This document shows, piece by piece, positions 16,651 to 25,486 of a stretch of 64,000 bases of DNA (position 1 is the first letter of the stretch; each line of letters begins with the position of its first letter). A program made the position numbers and the translations under genes. Location: assembly GCF_030682515.1 (NCBI RefSeq), contig NZ_JAUXOD010000122.1, forward strand, positions 62,001 to 126,000, read 5' to 3'. Source of the DNA: Hoeflea sp. Its GTDB lineage: Bacteria > Pseudomonadota > Alphaproteobacteria > Rhizobiales > Rhizobiaceae. The notes under the pieces were generated by a model that worked only from the letters and a program-made list of their open reading frames with translations, ran no database searches and was not told the origin of the DNA.

Positions 16651-17886
16651 ATGCTGCATATCGCGCCGGCAGCCCTGATCGACCACTATCTGGGCATCTG
16701 CCGGCTGCTTGCAGGCCAGCTCGACTTCCGCTCGGCCATCCGTTCGGTCGCAGCCGAGGTCGCCCATATCATCCCGCACGACCATCTCGATGTCTGCGTG
16801 CTGCTGGAGGACGGCAACTACCACTCGGCCTACGAGACCGGAATCGAGACCGCCTGGGGCGAATTCGCCGGCGCTCCGGTGGTCAACAGCCCGATCCGCT
16901 CGCTGTTGTGGGGGGAGGTGGATTTTATGCTGGCCGACGACGCCATGACCGACCCGCGGTTCCATTTCGAGGGGGCGTTCAAGCGGCCGATCTTCGAACA
17001 GTCGCTGAGAAGCCGCCTGCATGTGCCCATGAAGGTCCAGGGAACCATCATCGCCGCGCTGTCCTGCTCGTCGCAGACGGCTGGCGTCTACACGATGGAG
17101 GATGTCGAGCGCGCCCGCATCATCGCCGATCTCCTGACCCCCTACTTCTTCGCGCTGCGCGCCGCCGAGCAGGCCCAGCGCTCGGCCATCGTCGAGGCCG
17201 AGGCACGGGCCCGGGAGGAAGGCCTCAGGCTTGGTGCGCTCAAGCTGACCGAAGCACTGGAGCAGGAACGCCAGCGCATCGGCATGGACCTGCATGACCA
17301 GACGCTTGCCGACCTCACGCGCCTTGCCCGCCGCATCGACCGCCTGGCGCGCTCGAGCGAGGTGGCGCCCGAGGCGCTGGAGCCGGTGTCCCGCTCCCTG
17401 CAGCACTGCATGCAGGACCTGCGGCAGATCATCGAGCAGGCAAAGCCCTCTGTCCTGCAGCTCTTTGGCCTCGCCCAGGCGATCGAGCACCATCTCGACC
17501 GCTCGACCCGCGACACCGGCTCCGCCATCGAATGGGGGCTCAGCGACGAAACCCACGGGGCGCTCGACCTCCTGGAGCCGACGGTCATCGTCGCGCTGTT
17601 CCGGATCGCCCAGGAGGCGATCAACAACGCGGTGCGCCACGCAGCCCCGCTTGCCATCAAGGTTCGGCTGGAAGCCGATCACGAGCGGCTGGCGATCGAG
17701 ATCGCCGACGATGGAACCGGCCATGCCAGGACCCGCAAGCGGATCGGCGGAGGCATCGACAACATGCAGACCCGCGCGCGGCTGATCTCCGCCCGCTTCA
17801 CCATCGCGCCGGGCAGCAAAGATCGTGGTACAGTGGTCCGCGTGGTGCTGCCGCTGGCGCCGCCGGCCGGCGTGCCGAACCTGTGA
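16651..17886 (+). CDS. Soluble GAF-domain sensor histidine kinase (HisKA_3/NarL-UhpB class)
   Basis: 411 residues from ATG 16651, with GGGAGGAA 6 bases upstream. No membrane segment, so it senses a cytoplasmic signal. A GAF-like domain spans about 20-170 (IRSVAAEVAHIIPHDHLDVC ... MKVQGTIIAALSCSS), then a coiled linker, a HisKA_3 dimerisation box with phosphoacceptor His215 in RIGMDLHDQTLADL, and a HATPase domain with EAINNAVRHA (N box), IADDGTG (G1) and GGGIDNMQTRARL. It precedes its response regulator by 11 bp. Divergence from the ribose-type ABC operon suggests the pair controls sugar uptake, unusual because such operons mostly use LacI or DeoR repressors. Confidence 0.88.
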   Translation: MLHIAPAALIDHYLGICRLLAGQLDFRSAIRSVAAEVAHIIPHDHLDVCVLLEDGNYHSAYETGIETAWGEFAGAPVVNSPIRSLLWGEVDFMLADDAMTDPRFHFEGAFKRPIFEQSLRSRLHVPMKVQGTIIAALSCSSQTAGVYTMEDVERARIIADLLTPYFFALRAAEQAQRSAIVEAEARAREEGLRLGALKLTEALEQERQRIGMDLHDQTLADLTRLARRIDRLARSSEVAPEALEPVSRSLQHCMQDLRQIIEQAKPSVLQLFGLAQAIEHHLDRSTRDTGSAIEWGLSDETHGALDLLEPTVIVALFRIAQEAINNAVRHAAPLAIKVRLEADHERLAIEIADDGTGHARTRKRIGGGIDNMQTRARLISARFTIAPGSKDRGTVVRVVLPLAPPAGVPNL

Positions 17887-17897
17887 GGAGGGGCGGA

Positions 17898-18620
17898 GTG
17901 AAGGTTCTGATCGTTGAGGACGACCCGTTGCACCGCACCTATCTGCACGAGGCGGTGGTTGCGGCCCTGCCCGAATGCGACACCGTGATCGAGGCGGAGA
18001 ACGGGCTCGCCGGCGAGAAGCTCGCCCGCGACCACAAGTCCGCCCATATCGTCATGGACCTGCAGATGGCGACCCGCAACGGCATCGAGGCGGCGCGCAC
18101 GATCTGGAAGGAACGGCCCGAGACCCACATCCTGTTCTGGTCGAACTATTCCGACGAGGCCTATGTCCGCGGCGTCTCGCGCATCGTGCCGGACGGCGCC
18201 GCCTATGGCTATGTGCTGAAATCGGCCTCGGACGAGCGGTTGAAGCTCGCGCTGCGCTCGATCTTCATCGAGAGCCAGTGCGTCATCGACCGGGAGGTGC
18301 GCGGCCTCCAGCAGAAGAGCCTCGGCCAGACCAACGGTTTCACCGATTCCGAATACGAGATCCTCATCGACATCGCGCTTGGCCTGACCGACCGCGCCAT
18401 CGCCGGCCGCCGCGGCCTGTCGCTGCGCAGCGTGCAGAACCGGCTGCAGCACCTCTATGACAAGCTCGACGTCTACCACACGGCCGGTGACGCCGCGGAC
18501 GACGGCCGCTTCAACCTCCGCGCCCGCGCGGTCACAGTGGCCTTTCTGCGCAAGCTCTTGAACTACAGCGCGCTCGAGCGGGCGGAAACGGAACTCCAGG
18601 AATGGCTTGACGGAAAGTAG
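17898..18620 (+). CDS. Response regulator with LuxR-like helix-turn-helix
   Basis: 240 residues from GTG 17898, preceded by GGGGCGG at short spacing. Receiver domain: acidic pair Asp8/Asp9 (VEDDPLHR), phosphoacceptor Asp54 (IVMDLQM), Ser/Thr region FWSNYSDEAY and Lys in YVLKSAS. The C-terminal half (GFTDSEYEILIDIALGLTDR ... LRSVQNRLQHLYDKL) resembles the NarL/LuxR four-helix DNA-binding domain but is divergent. Partner of the kinase just upstream; probable target is the operon 16384-11021. Confidence 0.85.
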   Translation: MKVLIVEDDPLHRTYLHEAVVAALPECDTVIEAENGLAGEKLARDHKSAHIVMDLQMATRNGIEAARTIWKERPETHILFWSNYSDEAYVRGVSRIVPDGAAYGYVLKSASDERLKLALRSIFIESQCVIDREVRGLQQKSLGQTNGFTDSEYEILIDIALGLTDRAIAGRRGLSLRSVQNRLQHLYDKLDVYHTAGDAADDGRFNLRARAVTVAFLRKLLNYSALERAETELQEWLDGK

Positions 18621-18657
18621 CTGGCGGCTGCCGGCAATTCAGCCGGAAGCCAGCCGA

Positions 18658-18939
18658 TCAGCCTCCCGGCCCTTGGCCGATCGCCTCCGCAACGGCGTCC
18701 CGGGTCGCATCCGCCATGGCGGCATGAACCCGGATGGTCCGGATCGGCCTGCCCTCCTCAAGGATGCCGATCACGGTCTCGATGTCCGGGCAACCCTCGT
18801 CCCGGCAGGCGAGTTCGGCGACGGTCACCGCGGTGCCGTCCGGCAGGTCCATCAGCTCGCGAACCCAGGCCTTGATCTCGGCTGACTTCGCCATCAGCCG
18901 GCTCGACCGGGGCGCGAGCGGGTTGACGAACCCCGTCAT
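18658..18939 (-). CDS. Small zinc-operon protein with C-x4-C pair, unknown function
   Basis: 93 residues from ATG 18939 ([20 protein letters not shown]). I do not recognise a named family. The core [20 protein letters not shown] holds Cys45 and Cys50, followed by an [15 protein letters not shown] segment. No signal peptide or membrane segment. It overlaps the CobW-like stop by 4 bp (ATGA) and ends the znuC-znuB-zur-cobW-cobW transcript, so a zinc-linked job such as metal binding or partner of the upstream GTPase is plausible. An internal Met at residue 16 (MAKSAEIK) could be the real start. Confidence 0.6.
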   Translation of the reverse strand: MTGFVNPLAPRSSRLMAKSAEIKAWVRELMDLPDGTAVTVAELACRDEGCPDIETVIGILEEGRPIRTIRVHAAMADATRDAVAEAIGQGPGG

Positions 18940-19925
18940 CCCTTCGGGCTTTTCTCGCCAGCGATGCAGCGCGCGAAGCCGTTCTCGATGATCGCGCGCG
19001 GCAGGTTTCGGCCGATGAACACGACCCGCGTCAGGCGGGTTTCGTCCGGCTTCCACGGCCGCTGGTGATTGCCTTCGAGCAGCATGTGGACGCCCTGCAT
19101 GACATAGCGGTCGTCGTCGCCCTCGAAGGCGATGATTCCCTTCATGCGCAGCATGTCCATGCCGAAGTGCTGGGCGACCCCCTGGATCCAGGGAAAGAAC
19201 CGCTCTGGCGAGAGCGGTGCGTCGCTCGTGAGCGAGAAGCTCGAGACATGATCGTCATGCTCGTGGTCGTGGAAATGCTCGAGGAAATCGGGCTCCAGCT
19301 CCAGCACCCGGTCGAGATCGAAGGCGTTGCGGCCGATCACCTGGTCGAGCGGCACCTGGCAGCGTTCGCTCTTCCGGATGACGGCGGTCGGATTGATCCG
19401 GCGGATCCTGGCCTCGACCTCGGCCAGTTCCTGTTCGCTCACCAGGTCGATCTTGTTGAGAAGGATGATGTCGGCGAAGGCCAGCTGTTCCTGCGCCTCA
19501 TGCGCGGTGTCGATCTCGCCCATGAGATGCTTGGCGTCCACCACCGTGACGATTGCGTCGAGCTTGGTCTTCGACTGCACGTCTTCGTCGACGAAGAAGG
19601 TCTGCGCCACCGGGGCGGGGTCGGCGAGCCCGGTCGTTTCGACCAGGATCGCGTCGAAGCGGTTGCGTCGTTTCATCAGGCCGTCGATGATGCGGATCAG
19701 GTCGCCGCGCACCGTGCAGCAGATGCATCCGTTGTTCATCTCGAAGACCTCCTCGTCGGCATCGACGATGAGATCGTTGTCGATGCCGACATCGCCGAAT
19801 TCGTTGACGATCACCGCATAGCGCTTGCCGTGATCCTCGGTCAGGATGCGGTTGAGAAGCGTCGTCTTGCCGGCGCCGAGATAGCCGGTCAGCACGGTAA
19901 CCGGGATTTTGTCGATGGCGTTCAT
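18936..19925 (-). CDS. CobW/ZNG1-family GTPase (zinc-linked metallochaperone candidate)
   Basis: 329 residues from ATG 19925 ([20 protein letters not shown]). GTPase motifs: [11 protein letters not shown] (Walker A), [10 protein letters not shown] (Walker B region), LNKID (NKxD). The metal site motif CICC is in [13 protein letters not shown], and a His-rich loop [11 protein letters not shown] sits before the C-terminal CobW_C domain. G3E GTPases of this kind move zinc to client metalloenzymes under zinc shortage. Overlaps the preceding CobW gene by 4 bp. Position behind zur and znuCB supports a zinc rather than cobalt role. Confidence 0.88.
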   Translation of the reverse strand: MNAIDKIPVTVLTGYLGAGKTTLLNRILTEDHGKRYAVIVNEFGDVGIDNDLIVDADEEVFEMNNGCICCTVRGDLIRIIDGLMKRRNRFDAILVETTGLADPAPVAQTFFVDEDVQSKTKLDAIVTVVDAKHLMGEIDTAHEAQEQLAFADIILLNKIDLVSEQELAEVEARIRRINPTAVIRKSERCQVPLDQVIGRNAFDLDRVLELEPDFLEHFHDHEHDDHVSSFSLTSDAPLSPERFFPWIQGVAQHFGMDMLRMKGIIAFEGDDDRYVMQGVHMLLEGNHQRPWKPDETRLTRVVFIGRNLPRAIIENGFARCIAGEKSPKG

Positions 19926-21100
19926 GATGATCTCCGCGAAGTGGTGGTGAGGTAGGAAGAAATCCGCGAGAGCGGTTTGGCGAAGGCGTCGCCGATGCCG
20001 CCCAGCAGTCGGCCGAACGGGGATGGCGCCCCGCCGATCACCGCCGAAAACAGCGCGCGCACCGGCTCCGGATCGATGCCGGAGGTGATGAACACCAGGC
20101 GGGTGCGCCGGTCGTCGTCGGGCCAGGTGTCCAACCTGACCGGGGCGGACGTGGAATGCTGTACGGCATGCACGATCCGCGGGGACTCCGGCTCTTCCGC
20201 CACGCCGACGATGCCCTTGACCCTGAGCAGGTGTTGCCCGGCGGACTGCTGCAGCACGGACAGGAACTGCAAGAACCGGCTTTCGGGGATGGTCGCATCG
20301 TGGACAATGCTGAAGCTTCGAATGCCCGAGGTGTGCCTTGAGAGGCGGTCGCGCCCGGCTGACGCAGGCCCATGAAGCTCCTCGGCCGCCAGCGCCGCTT
20401 CCAGCGCAAGCCATCCCGAGACGTCCTCGCCGCGCTCGACGACCGAATAGGGGCGTGGTGCGAACAGGGCGGCAAGCTCCGCGTCCCGGCGGTCGTAGAT
20501 CCGCGCGTCGGCATTGAGCAGGCGCAGCTCCCGCGGCAGCGCCGCGATATCCGAGAGAGTGGCGGGGTCCTTCGCCAGATCGGTCTTGGTCAGGACGATG
20601 CGGTCGGCGAATGCAATCTGCTTCACCGCCTCGAAATGCCGGTCGATGGAGATGCCACCGGTGACGATATCATATAACGTAACGAAGCCCGCCAAATAAA
20701 ATACGGTGTCGACCGTCCGGTCGCGCAAGGTCTCGGCGCCGTGCCGGTCGGCCATGAGCGCGTTGACCAGCGGGGCAGGGTCTCCCAACCCGCTCATCTC
20801 GACGATCACCCGGGAGAATGCGGGCGCCAGCTTGGCCGATGCCGCGCAATGCAGGTCGAACAGCGTCGCCCGGAGATCGGTCGTGCCCGCGCAGCACAGG
20901 CAGCCGGTCGAGACCTGGCTGATGGCGGTCTCGCCCTGGCGCACCAGCAGATGATCGATGGCGACATCGCCGAACTCGTTGATGACGACCGCGCTGTCGT
21001 GGAACGACGGTTCCGCCAGCAGCTCGTTGAGCAGCGTCGACTTGCCTGAGCCGAGGAATCCGCTCAGCAGGAACACCGGGATCCGGTCGGGCAGGGCCAT
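19922..21100 (-). CDS. Second CobW-family GTP-binding protein in the zur operon
   Basis: 392 residues. [12 protein letters not shown] (Walker A), [15 protein letters not shown] in [12 protein letters not shown] and TKTD in place of NKxD ([10 protein letters not shown]). Divergent from the 329-residue paralogue next door, with a long middle region and a C-terminal TTTSRRSS tail. Begins 4 bp after the zur stop, so co-transcribed. Likely zinc-responsive metallochaperone; the client is unknown. Confidence 0.85.
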   Translation of the reverse strand: MALPDRIPVFLLSGFLGSGKSTLLNELLAEPSFHDSAVVINEFGDVAIDHLLVRQGETAISQVSTGCLCCAGTTDLRATLFDLHCAASAKLAPAFSRVIVEMSGLGDPAPLVNALMADRHGAETLRDRTVDTVFYLAGFVTLYDIVTGGISIDRHFEAVKQIAFADRIVLTKTDLAKDPATLSDIAALPRELRLLNADARIYDRRDAELAALFAPRPYSVVERGEDVSGWLALEAALAAEELHGPASAGRDRLSRHTSGIRSFSIVHDATIPESRFLQFLSVLQQSAGQHLLRVKGIVGVAEEPESPRIVHAVQHSTSAPVRLDTWPDDDRRTRLVFITSGIDPEPVRALFSAVIGGAPSPFGRLLGGIGDAFAKPLSRISSYLTTTSRRSS

Positions 21101-21104
21101 GGCG

Positions 21105-21515
21105 TCAGGATGCCTGGCACGTGCGGCAGATGCCGCGCAGTTCGATGGTCGTCTTCTTGAGCGCGAAACTGGCCTCGCCCGCCAGGTGCTTGAGCCGCAG
21201 GGCGAGGTCGTTGTCCGAAATCTCGTTCACCTGGCCGCACCGCTCGCAGATCATGAAGGCGATGGTGTCGTCGCCGTCGCAGCCCGGATGGCGGCAGGCG
21301 ACAAAGGCGTTGAGACTTTCGAGCCGGTGCACCAGGCCGAATTCCACCAGCTTGTCGAGCGCGCGATAGACCTGCAAGGGCGCACGGAACCCGTTGTCGC
21401 GCAGCTGGTCGAGAATGGTGTAGGCGCTCAAGGGCCCTTTCGACCGTGTCAGCGCCCCCATTACCAAGGACTGGTTCTTGGTCAGGTCCGCTGCTTCGTG
21501 AACATGGTCGCTCAT
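21105..21515 (-). CDS. zur: Zinc uptake regulator, Fur family
   Basis: 136 residues. Winged-helix region YTILDQLRDNGFRAPLQVYRALDKLVEFGLVHRL; zinc sites include VACRHPGCDGDDTIAFMICERCGQ and a C-terminal CRTC pair, the CxxC arrangement that holds structural zinc in Fur proteins. Gene position directly after znuB (ATGA overlap) and beside znuA identifies it as Zur rather than Fur, Irr or Mur. It represses znu genes when zinc is plentiful. Confidence 0.9.
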   Translation of the reverse strand: MSDHVHEAADLTKNQSLVMGALTRSKGPLSAYTILDQLRDNGFRAPLQVYRALDKLVEFGLVHRLESLNAFVACRHPGCDGDDTIAFMICERCGQVNEISDNDLALRLKHLAGEASFALKKTTIELRGICRTCQAS

Positions 21516-22357
21516 GGCCGGGTTCCTTTCTGGGTTTCAGTCGCAGGCTTTGCCATCTCTATGGTCTTCGTGCGCGAAAAGAGGGGCATGAGCGACAGGA
21601 TGAACAGGACCAGGGCCGCGACCACGATGCTGGGGCCGGCAGGCGTGTCCCACTCCAGCGAACCGAACAGGCCGCCCACGACCGCCGCCGCGCCGATGAC
21701 CGCCGCCAAAACCGCCATCTGCTCGGGGCTTGACGAAAACCGGCGCGCGGCGGCGGCCGGGATGATCAGCATGGCCGTGATCAGAAGCACACCGACGATC
21801 TTCATGGAAATGGCGATGACCGCAGCCATCAGCAGCATGAAGATGATGTTGACCCGTTCCGGGTTCATCCCTTCGGCTTCGGCCAGTTCGCGGTTGATGG
21901 TGGCGGCAAACAGCGGTCGCCAGATGATGGCCAGGACGGCAAGAACCACGGCGCCGCCCAGCCAGATTATGGCGATGTCCATTCTCGACACCGCAAGGAT
22001 GTCGCCGAACAGGAAGCCCATCAGGTCCATGCGGATCCAGGTCATGAAGGCGAGCACGACGAGGCCGAGCGCCAGGGCGGAATGGGCGAGCAGTCCCAGC
22101 AGCGCGTCCGAAGACAACGTCCCCTTTTTCTGCAGCAGCAGCAGCGCGATGGAGACGCAGGCCGAGACGCCGAAGACGGCGAGCGTGATGTTGATCTCGA
22201 ACAGGAAGGCCAGGGCCACGCCGAGCAGGGCCGCGTGCGACAGCGTATCGCCGAAATAGGCGAGCCTGCGCCAGACGATGAAGCAGCCCAGCGGTCCTGC
22301 CACCAGCGCCACGCCGATGCCTGCAAGGATGGCGCGGGTGAAGAAGTCGTCAAGCAT
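21512..22357 (-). CDS. znuB: Zinc ABC transporter permease
   Basis: 281 residues from ATG 22357 (MLDDFFTRAILAGIGVALV). About eight hydrophobic segments and the ABC-3 family signature around RRLAYFGDTLSHAALLGVALAF and EAEGMNPERVNIIFMLLMA. The open frame upstream of 22357 is the antisense of the His-rich tail of ZnuC and is not protein. Overlaps znuC by 8 bp and zur by 4 bp. Inner-membrane channel of the high-affinity zinc importer. Confidence 0.92.
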   Translation of the reverse strand: MLDDFFTRAILAGIGVALVAGPLGCFIVWRRLAYFGDTLSHAALLGVALAFLFEINITLAVFGVSACVSIALLLLQKKGTLSSDALLGLLAHSALALGLVVLAFMTWIRMDLMGFLFGDILAVSRMDIAIIWLGGAVVLAVLAIIWRPLFAATINRELAEAEGMNPERVNIIFMLLMAAVIAISMKIVGVLLITAMLIIPAAAARRFSSSPEQMAVLAAVIGAAAVVGGLFGSLEWDTPAGPSIVVAALVLFILSLMPLFSRTKTIEMAKPATETQKGTRP

Positions 22358-23174
22358 CGGACCTGCCCTCGCTGCCGTGGTGGTGGTGACCGTCGTCGGG
22401 ATGGCAATGATCGGTGATGGAGCCGTCGCCATGCTCGACGCGCCCGTCGGGCAGATGCGTGTGGTCGTGATGATGCTCGTAGACCGCGAGCGTGGAGGCG
22501 GCGCGGGCGCCGAACAGCGCCTTGTACTCGGCGCTCGAGGCCACCACCGTCGGCGTGCCCGAGCAGCAGACATGGCCGTTGAGGCAGATCACCCGGTCGG
22601 TCGCCGCCATCACCACATGCAGGTCATGGGAGATCAGCAGGATGCCGCAATGCATCTCGTCGCGGATCCGCTTGATCAGGTCGTAGAGCGCGATCTCGCC
22701 GGAAAAATCGACGCCCTGGACCGGTTCGTCGAGAACCAGAAGATTGGGCTTGCGGGCCACCGCGCGCGCCAGCATCACCCGCTGGAACTCGCCGCCCGAC
22801 AGCGTCCGCACCTCGGCGCCGGCCAGATGGCTGACGCCGGTGGACGCCATGGCGCTTTCGGCCTCATGCACGCTGACATGGCCGGTAAGCCGCATGAAGC
22901 GGCGCACCGTCAGCGGCAGCGTCCAGTCGACCGCGAGCTTCTGCGGCACATAGGCGACCTTGAGGTCCGCACGCCGCTGGATGGTTCCTTCATCCGGCTT
23001 GAGGATGCCGAGCGCCATCTTCGCCGTCGTCGACTTTCCGGACCCGTTCGGTCCGATCAGCGTCACGATCTCTCCGGTATCGATGGAAAGACTCACGCCG
23101 CGGACAAGCCAGCGACCGGCGCGATGAATGCCGGCATTGTCGAGCGTGACGAGAGAATCAGGTTTTTGCAGCAT
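22350..23174 (-). CDS. znuC: Zinc ABC transporter ATP-binding protein
   Basis: 274 residues from ATG 23174 (MLQKPDSLVTLDNAGIHRAG). Walker A GPNGSGKST, signature LSGGEFQRVMLARAV, Walker B LLVLDEPVQGVD, H-loop LLISHDLHVV. The C-terminal tail is rich in His (YEHHHDHTHLPDG, HPDDGHHHHGSEG), common in ZnuC and probably zinc-binding. A further in-frame Met at 23252 would overlap the regulatory boxes, so 23174 is chosen. First gene of the minus-strand zinc operon. Confidence 0.92.
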   Translation of the reverse strand: MLQKPDSLVTLDNAGIHRAGRWLVRGVSLSIDTGEIVTLIGPNGSGKSTTAKMALGILKPDEGTIQRRADLKVAYVPQKLAVDWTLPLTVRRFMRLTGHVSVHEAESAMASTGVSHLAGAEVRTLSGGEFQRVMLARAVARKPNLLVLDEPVQGVDFSGEIALYDLIKRIRDEMHCGILLISHDLHVVMAATDRVICLNGHVCCSGTPTVVASSAEYKALFGARAASTLAVYEHHHDHTHLPDGRVEHGDGSITDHCHPDDGHHHHGSEGRSDA

Positions 23175-23234
23175 GGCTGATCTGAACGGCTTCCTGCGGA
23201 TCGTGACAAGGGGGTTGCGCCGCCTTATCGCACA

Positions 23235-23270
23235 CGTTATACAGTTACGCAATCTCGTTATGAGATAACG
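23235..23270. promoter_or_regulatory. Two tandem Zur boxes between znuC and znuA
   Basis: 23257-23269 reads GTTAT-GAG-ATAAC and 23236-23248 reads GTTAT-ACA-GTTAC. The first is a perfect inverted repeat; the second differs in its right arm. The two are 21 bp apart, two helical turns, so dimers could sit on one face. They lie between the divergent znuA and znuCB-zur genes, the classical Zur position. Confidence 0.75.
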
Positions 23271-23301
23271 TCACACATCCAAGTTTTATATGGAGACTGT
23301 C

Positions 23302-24378
23302 ATGGACCGCCTCAAGGCCTTTCTTCTTGCTTCCACATTGCTCGCGTCCTCTGCCGCCTCTGCCAGTGCAGACGTGAATGTGGTCGCCTCCATCAAGCCG
23401 ATCCATTCCCTGGTGGCGGCGGTGATGGAAGGTGTGGGTGAACCGGGACTGATTGTCGAAGGCGCGGGCTCGCCCCATACCTATGCCCTCAAGCCGTCGC
23501 AGGCGCAGATGCTGGAATCGGCCAATCTTGTCTTCTGGATCGGGCATGAACTGGAAGCCTTCCTGGAAAAGCCGCTCGAAACGATTGGCGCCAACGCCAA
23601 ATCGATCGAGCTGATCGATGCCCATGACCTGGTCAAGCTCGGTTTCCGCGAGGGCGGCGCCTTCGACAAGCATGATCACGGCGATGAGGCAGGTCATGAC
23701 GATCACGCCCATGAAGCCGAAGCAAAGCACGACCACGCGCACGAAAAGACAGCCGAGGCCAAGCACGATCATGCGCATGAGAAGACCGCTGAAGCCGAGC
23801 ATGACCACGCGCATGAAAAGACTGCGGCGGCCGGTCATGAAGGGCATGACCACGGCGCGTTCGACGCCCATGTCTGGCTGGATCCGGTGAATGCCAAGGC
23901 CATGGTTCATGAAATCGAGGAAGCGCTTGTCGAGGCCGATCCCGCCAATGCCGCCAAATATGAAGCCAACGCGGAAGCCGTGACGGCCAGGCTCGATGCC
24001 CTGATTGCCGAGGTTTCGGCCGAACTCGAGCCGGTCAAGGGCAAGGGCTTCATCGTCTTCCACGATGCCTACCAGTATTTCGAGAACCGCTTCGGCGTCA
24101 CCGCCTCGGGCTCGATCACCGTGTCTCCGGAAGTCATGCCCGGCGCCGAGCGGATCACCGAAATCCGCGCGCGGGTGCAGGATCTGGGTGCTGCCTGCGT
24201 GTTCGCCGAGCCGCAGTTCGAGCCGAAGCTGGTGTCGACCGTGATCGAGGGCTCAAAGGCCAAGTCCGGGATCATCGATCCGCTCGGTGCCGAGCTCGAA
24301 AACGGACCCGACCTCTACTTCCAGGTGATCCGCAACATGGCGACCTCGATCAGGACCTGCCTGTCCGAAGCCAGCTGA
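23302..24378 (+). CDS. znuA: Periplasmic zinc-binding protein
   Basis: 358 residues from ATG 23302 (GGAGA at good spacing; an ATG at 23290 lacks one). Signal peptide MDRLKAFLLASTLLASSAASASA. The cluster A-I fold is clear: VNVVASIKPIHSLVAAVM with a metal-site His, GSPHTYALKPSQA with the second His, FDAHVWLDPVNA and FIVFHDAYQYFENRFG. Between them (about 119-185) is a long acidic His-rich loop that gathers or senses zinc in ZnuA proteins; here it contains three 12-residue tandem units of the type AEAKHDHAHEKT. Single gene, divergent from znuCB-zur. Confidence 0.95.
   Translation: MDRLKAFLLASTLLASSAASASADVNVVASIKPIHSLVAAVMEGVGEPGLIVEGAGSPHTYALKPSQAQMLESANLVFWIGHELEAFLEKPLETIGANAKSIELIDAHDLVKLGFREGGAFDKHDHGDEAGHDDHAHEAEAKHDHAHEKTAEAKHDHAHEKTAEAEHDHAHEKTAAAGHEGHDHGAFDAHVWLDPVNAKAMVHEIEEALVEADPANAAKYEANAEAVTARLDALIAEVSAELEPVKGKGFIVFHDAYQYFENRFGVTASGSITVSPEVMPGAERITEIRARVQDLGAACVFAEPQFEPKLVSTVIEGSKAKSGIIDPLGAELENGPDLYFQVIRNMATSIRTCLSEAS
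23716..23823 (+). repeat. Three tandem 36-bp units encoding a His-rich 12-residue repeat in ZnuA
   Basis: Units at 23716-23751, 23752-23787 and 23788-23823 encode AEAKHDHAHEKT, AEAKHDHAHEKT and AEAEHDHAHEKT. The bases differ at synonymous positions, so the array is not a very recent duplication. Confidence 0.9.
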
Positions 24379-24399
24379 GGGATTGTTTGGCCTTCCCAG

Positions 24400-24424
24400 C
24401 GGGCGGCTCGCGCCGCCCGTTTTT
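24400..24424 (+). terminator. Rho-independent terminator of znuA
   Basis: CGGGCGGC - TCGC - GCCGCCCG, a perfect 8-bp stem, followed by TTTTT, 21 bp after the znuA stop. Confidence 0.85.
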
Positions 24425-24437
24425 CATCTTTGCCAAC

Positions 24438-24450
24438 GTCATGGTATAAC
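24438..24450. promoter_or_regulatory. Candidate third Zur box before the oxidoreductase-CobW pair
   Basis: GTCAT-GGT-ATAAC fits the GTNAT-N3-ATNAC pattern of the znuA/znuC box. It is in an AT-rich patch just after the znuA terminator and 112 bp before the next gene, where a promoter is expected. Confidence 0.55.
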
Positions 24451-24562
24451 ATATGAGTACTTTGAGCACTTCTATGGGGTCGGGCTGCGGCGCGGCCGTC
24501 CCCCTTGCCCCGTGTCTCCGCGGCGCCCTCGCGCGGCTCGACCGGCCTGCGGGAGGTTCGCA

Positions 24563-25486
24563 ATGATCGATGTGGCGATCATAGGCGGCAGCTTTGCCGG
24601 CCTCACCGCCGCACTCCAGCTCGGACGCGCGAGCCGGTCGGTCCTGGTGCTGGATTCCGGGGCTCCGCGCAACCGCACCTCGCCGGGCGCCCATGGTGTG
24701 GCCGGATGGGATGGCGTTGCGCCCGCCGAAATTCTCGCCCGGTTCCGCGCCGACCTTGAGCCCTACCCGAGCGTGAGCCTTCGCGATGCGGCGGTGACAG
24801 GGGCAAGCGGACGCCACGACGCGTTCACGCTGACGCTGGATGGAAACGAGCAGGTCCTGGCGCGACGCATCGTGCTGGCCCATGGCGTGCGCGACATCCT
24901 GCCCGCCATTCCGGGCCTCACGGATGCCTGGGGAAGACGGGTGCTGCATTGTCCCTACTGCCACGGCTACGAGGTGAAGGGTGGCTCGCTTGCGGTGCTC
25001 GCCACCCATCCGATGAGCGGGCATCAGGCCTTGATGCTGAGGACGGACTGGAGCGAACGGGTGACGCTGCTCACCGCCGGCATGGAGGGCTTTGACTGGC
25101 AGGCGCTCGAGAAGGCCGGCGTGCGGGTCGACCGTCGCGGACTGGAGGCGGTCGAGGACGTCGGGGACGGCATTGACCTGCACCTGACCGGCGGGTCGGT
25201 GGAGCGCCATGCCGCGTTGTTCCTGGGCCCCAGGACCTCGCTCGCCCAGACTCCCGCCGAGCAATTGGGCTGTCTGCTGAGCGAAGGGCCGATGGGGTCC
25301 TTTGTCAGGGTCGGCCCGATGGCCCAGACCAGCATCCAAGGTGTCTTCGCCGCCGGCGACATCGCGCGGCCGATGCCCAACATCAATTTCGCCCTTGCCG
25401 ACGGCGCCCAGGCCGGCAGCGGCTGCCATGCCTCGCTGCTGTTCCCCGGTTTCGTCCAACCCGTAGTCCAGGACCCCACGCCATGA
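24563..25486 (+). CDS. FAD-dependent thioredoxin-reductase-like oxidoreductase with CPYC motif
   Basis: 307 residues from ATG 24563 ([21 protein letters not shown]), with GGGAGG upstream; the longer frame from 24383 crosses the promoter. FAD-binding [10 protein letters not shown], redox motif CPYCHGYE at about 134, and [17 protein letters not shown] for the FAD-binding C-terminus. In true thioredoxin reductases the motif is CATC; CxxCHGYE occurs in a group of small disulfide oxidoreductases (GliT-like) with varied substrates. The NADPH-binding region is short and weak. Overlaps the CobW gene by 4 bp and lies after a Zur-like box, so it may act in thiol or zinc-limitation stress. Confidence 0.78.
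   Translation: MIDVAIIGGSFAGLTAALQLGRASRSVLVLDSGAPRNRTSPGAHGVAGWDGVAPAEILARFRADLEPYPSVSLRDAAVTGASGRHDAFTLTLDGNEQVLARRIVLAHGVRDILPAIPGLTDAWGRRVLHCPYCHGYEVKGGSLAVLATHPMSGHQALMLRTDWSERVTLLTAGMEGFDWQALEKAGVRVDRRGLEAVEDVGDGIDLHLTGGSVERHAALFLGPRTSLAQTPAEQLGCLLSEGPMGSFVRVGPMAQTSIQGVFAAGDIARPMPNINFALADGAQAGSGCHASLLFPGFVQPVVQDPTP

Noticed and set aside
20657-20680. A Zur-like AT-rich stretch within the 392-residue CobW gene
   Set aside because: It lies inside a coding region, breaks the GTNAT-N3-ATNAC pattern in the left arm and has no promoter role to explain.
23716-23823. CRISPR-like array
   Set aside because: The repeats are contiguous in-frame codons of ZnuA without spacers.
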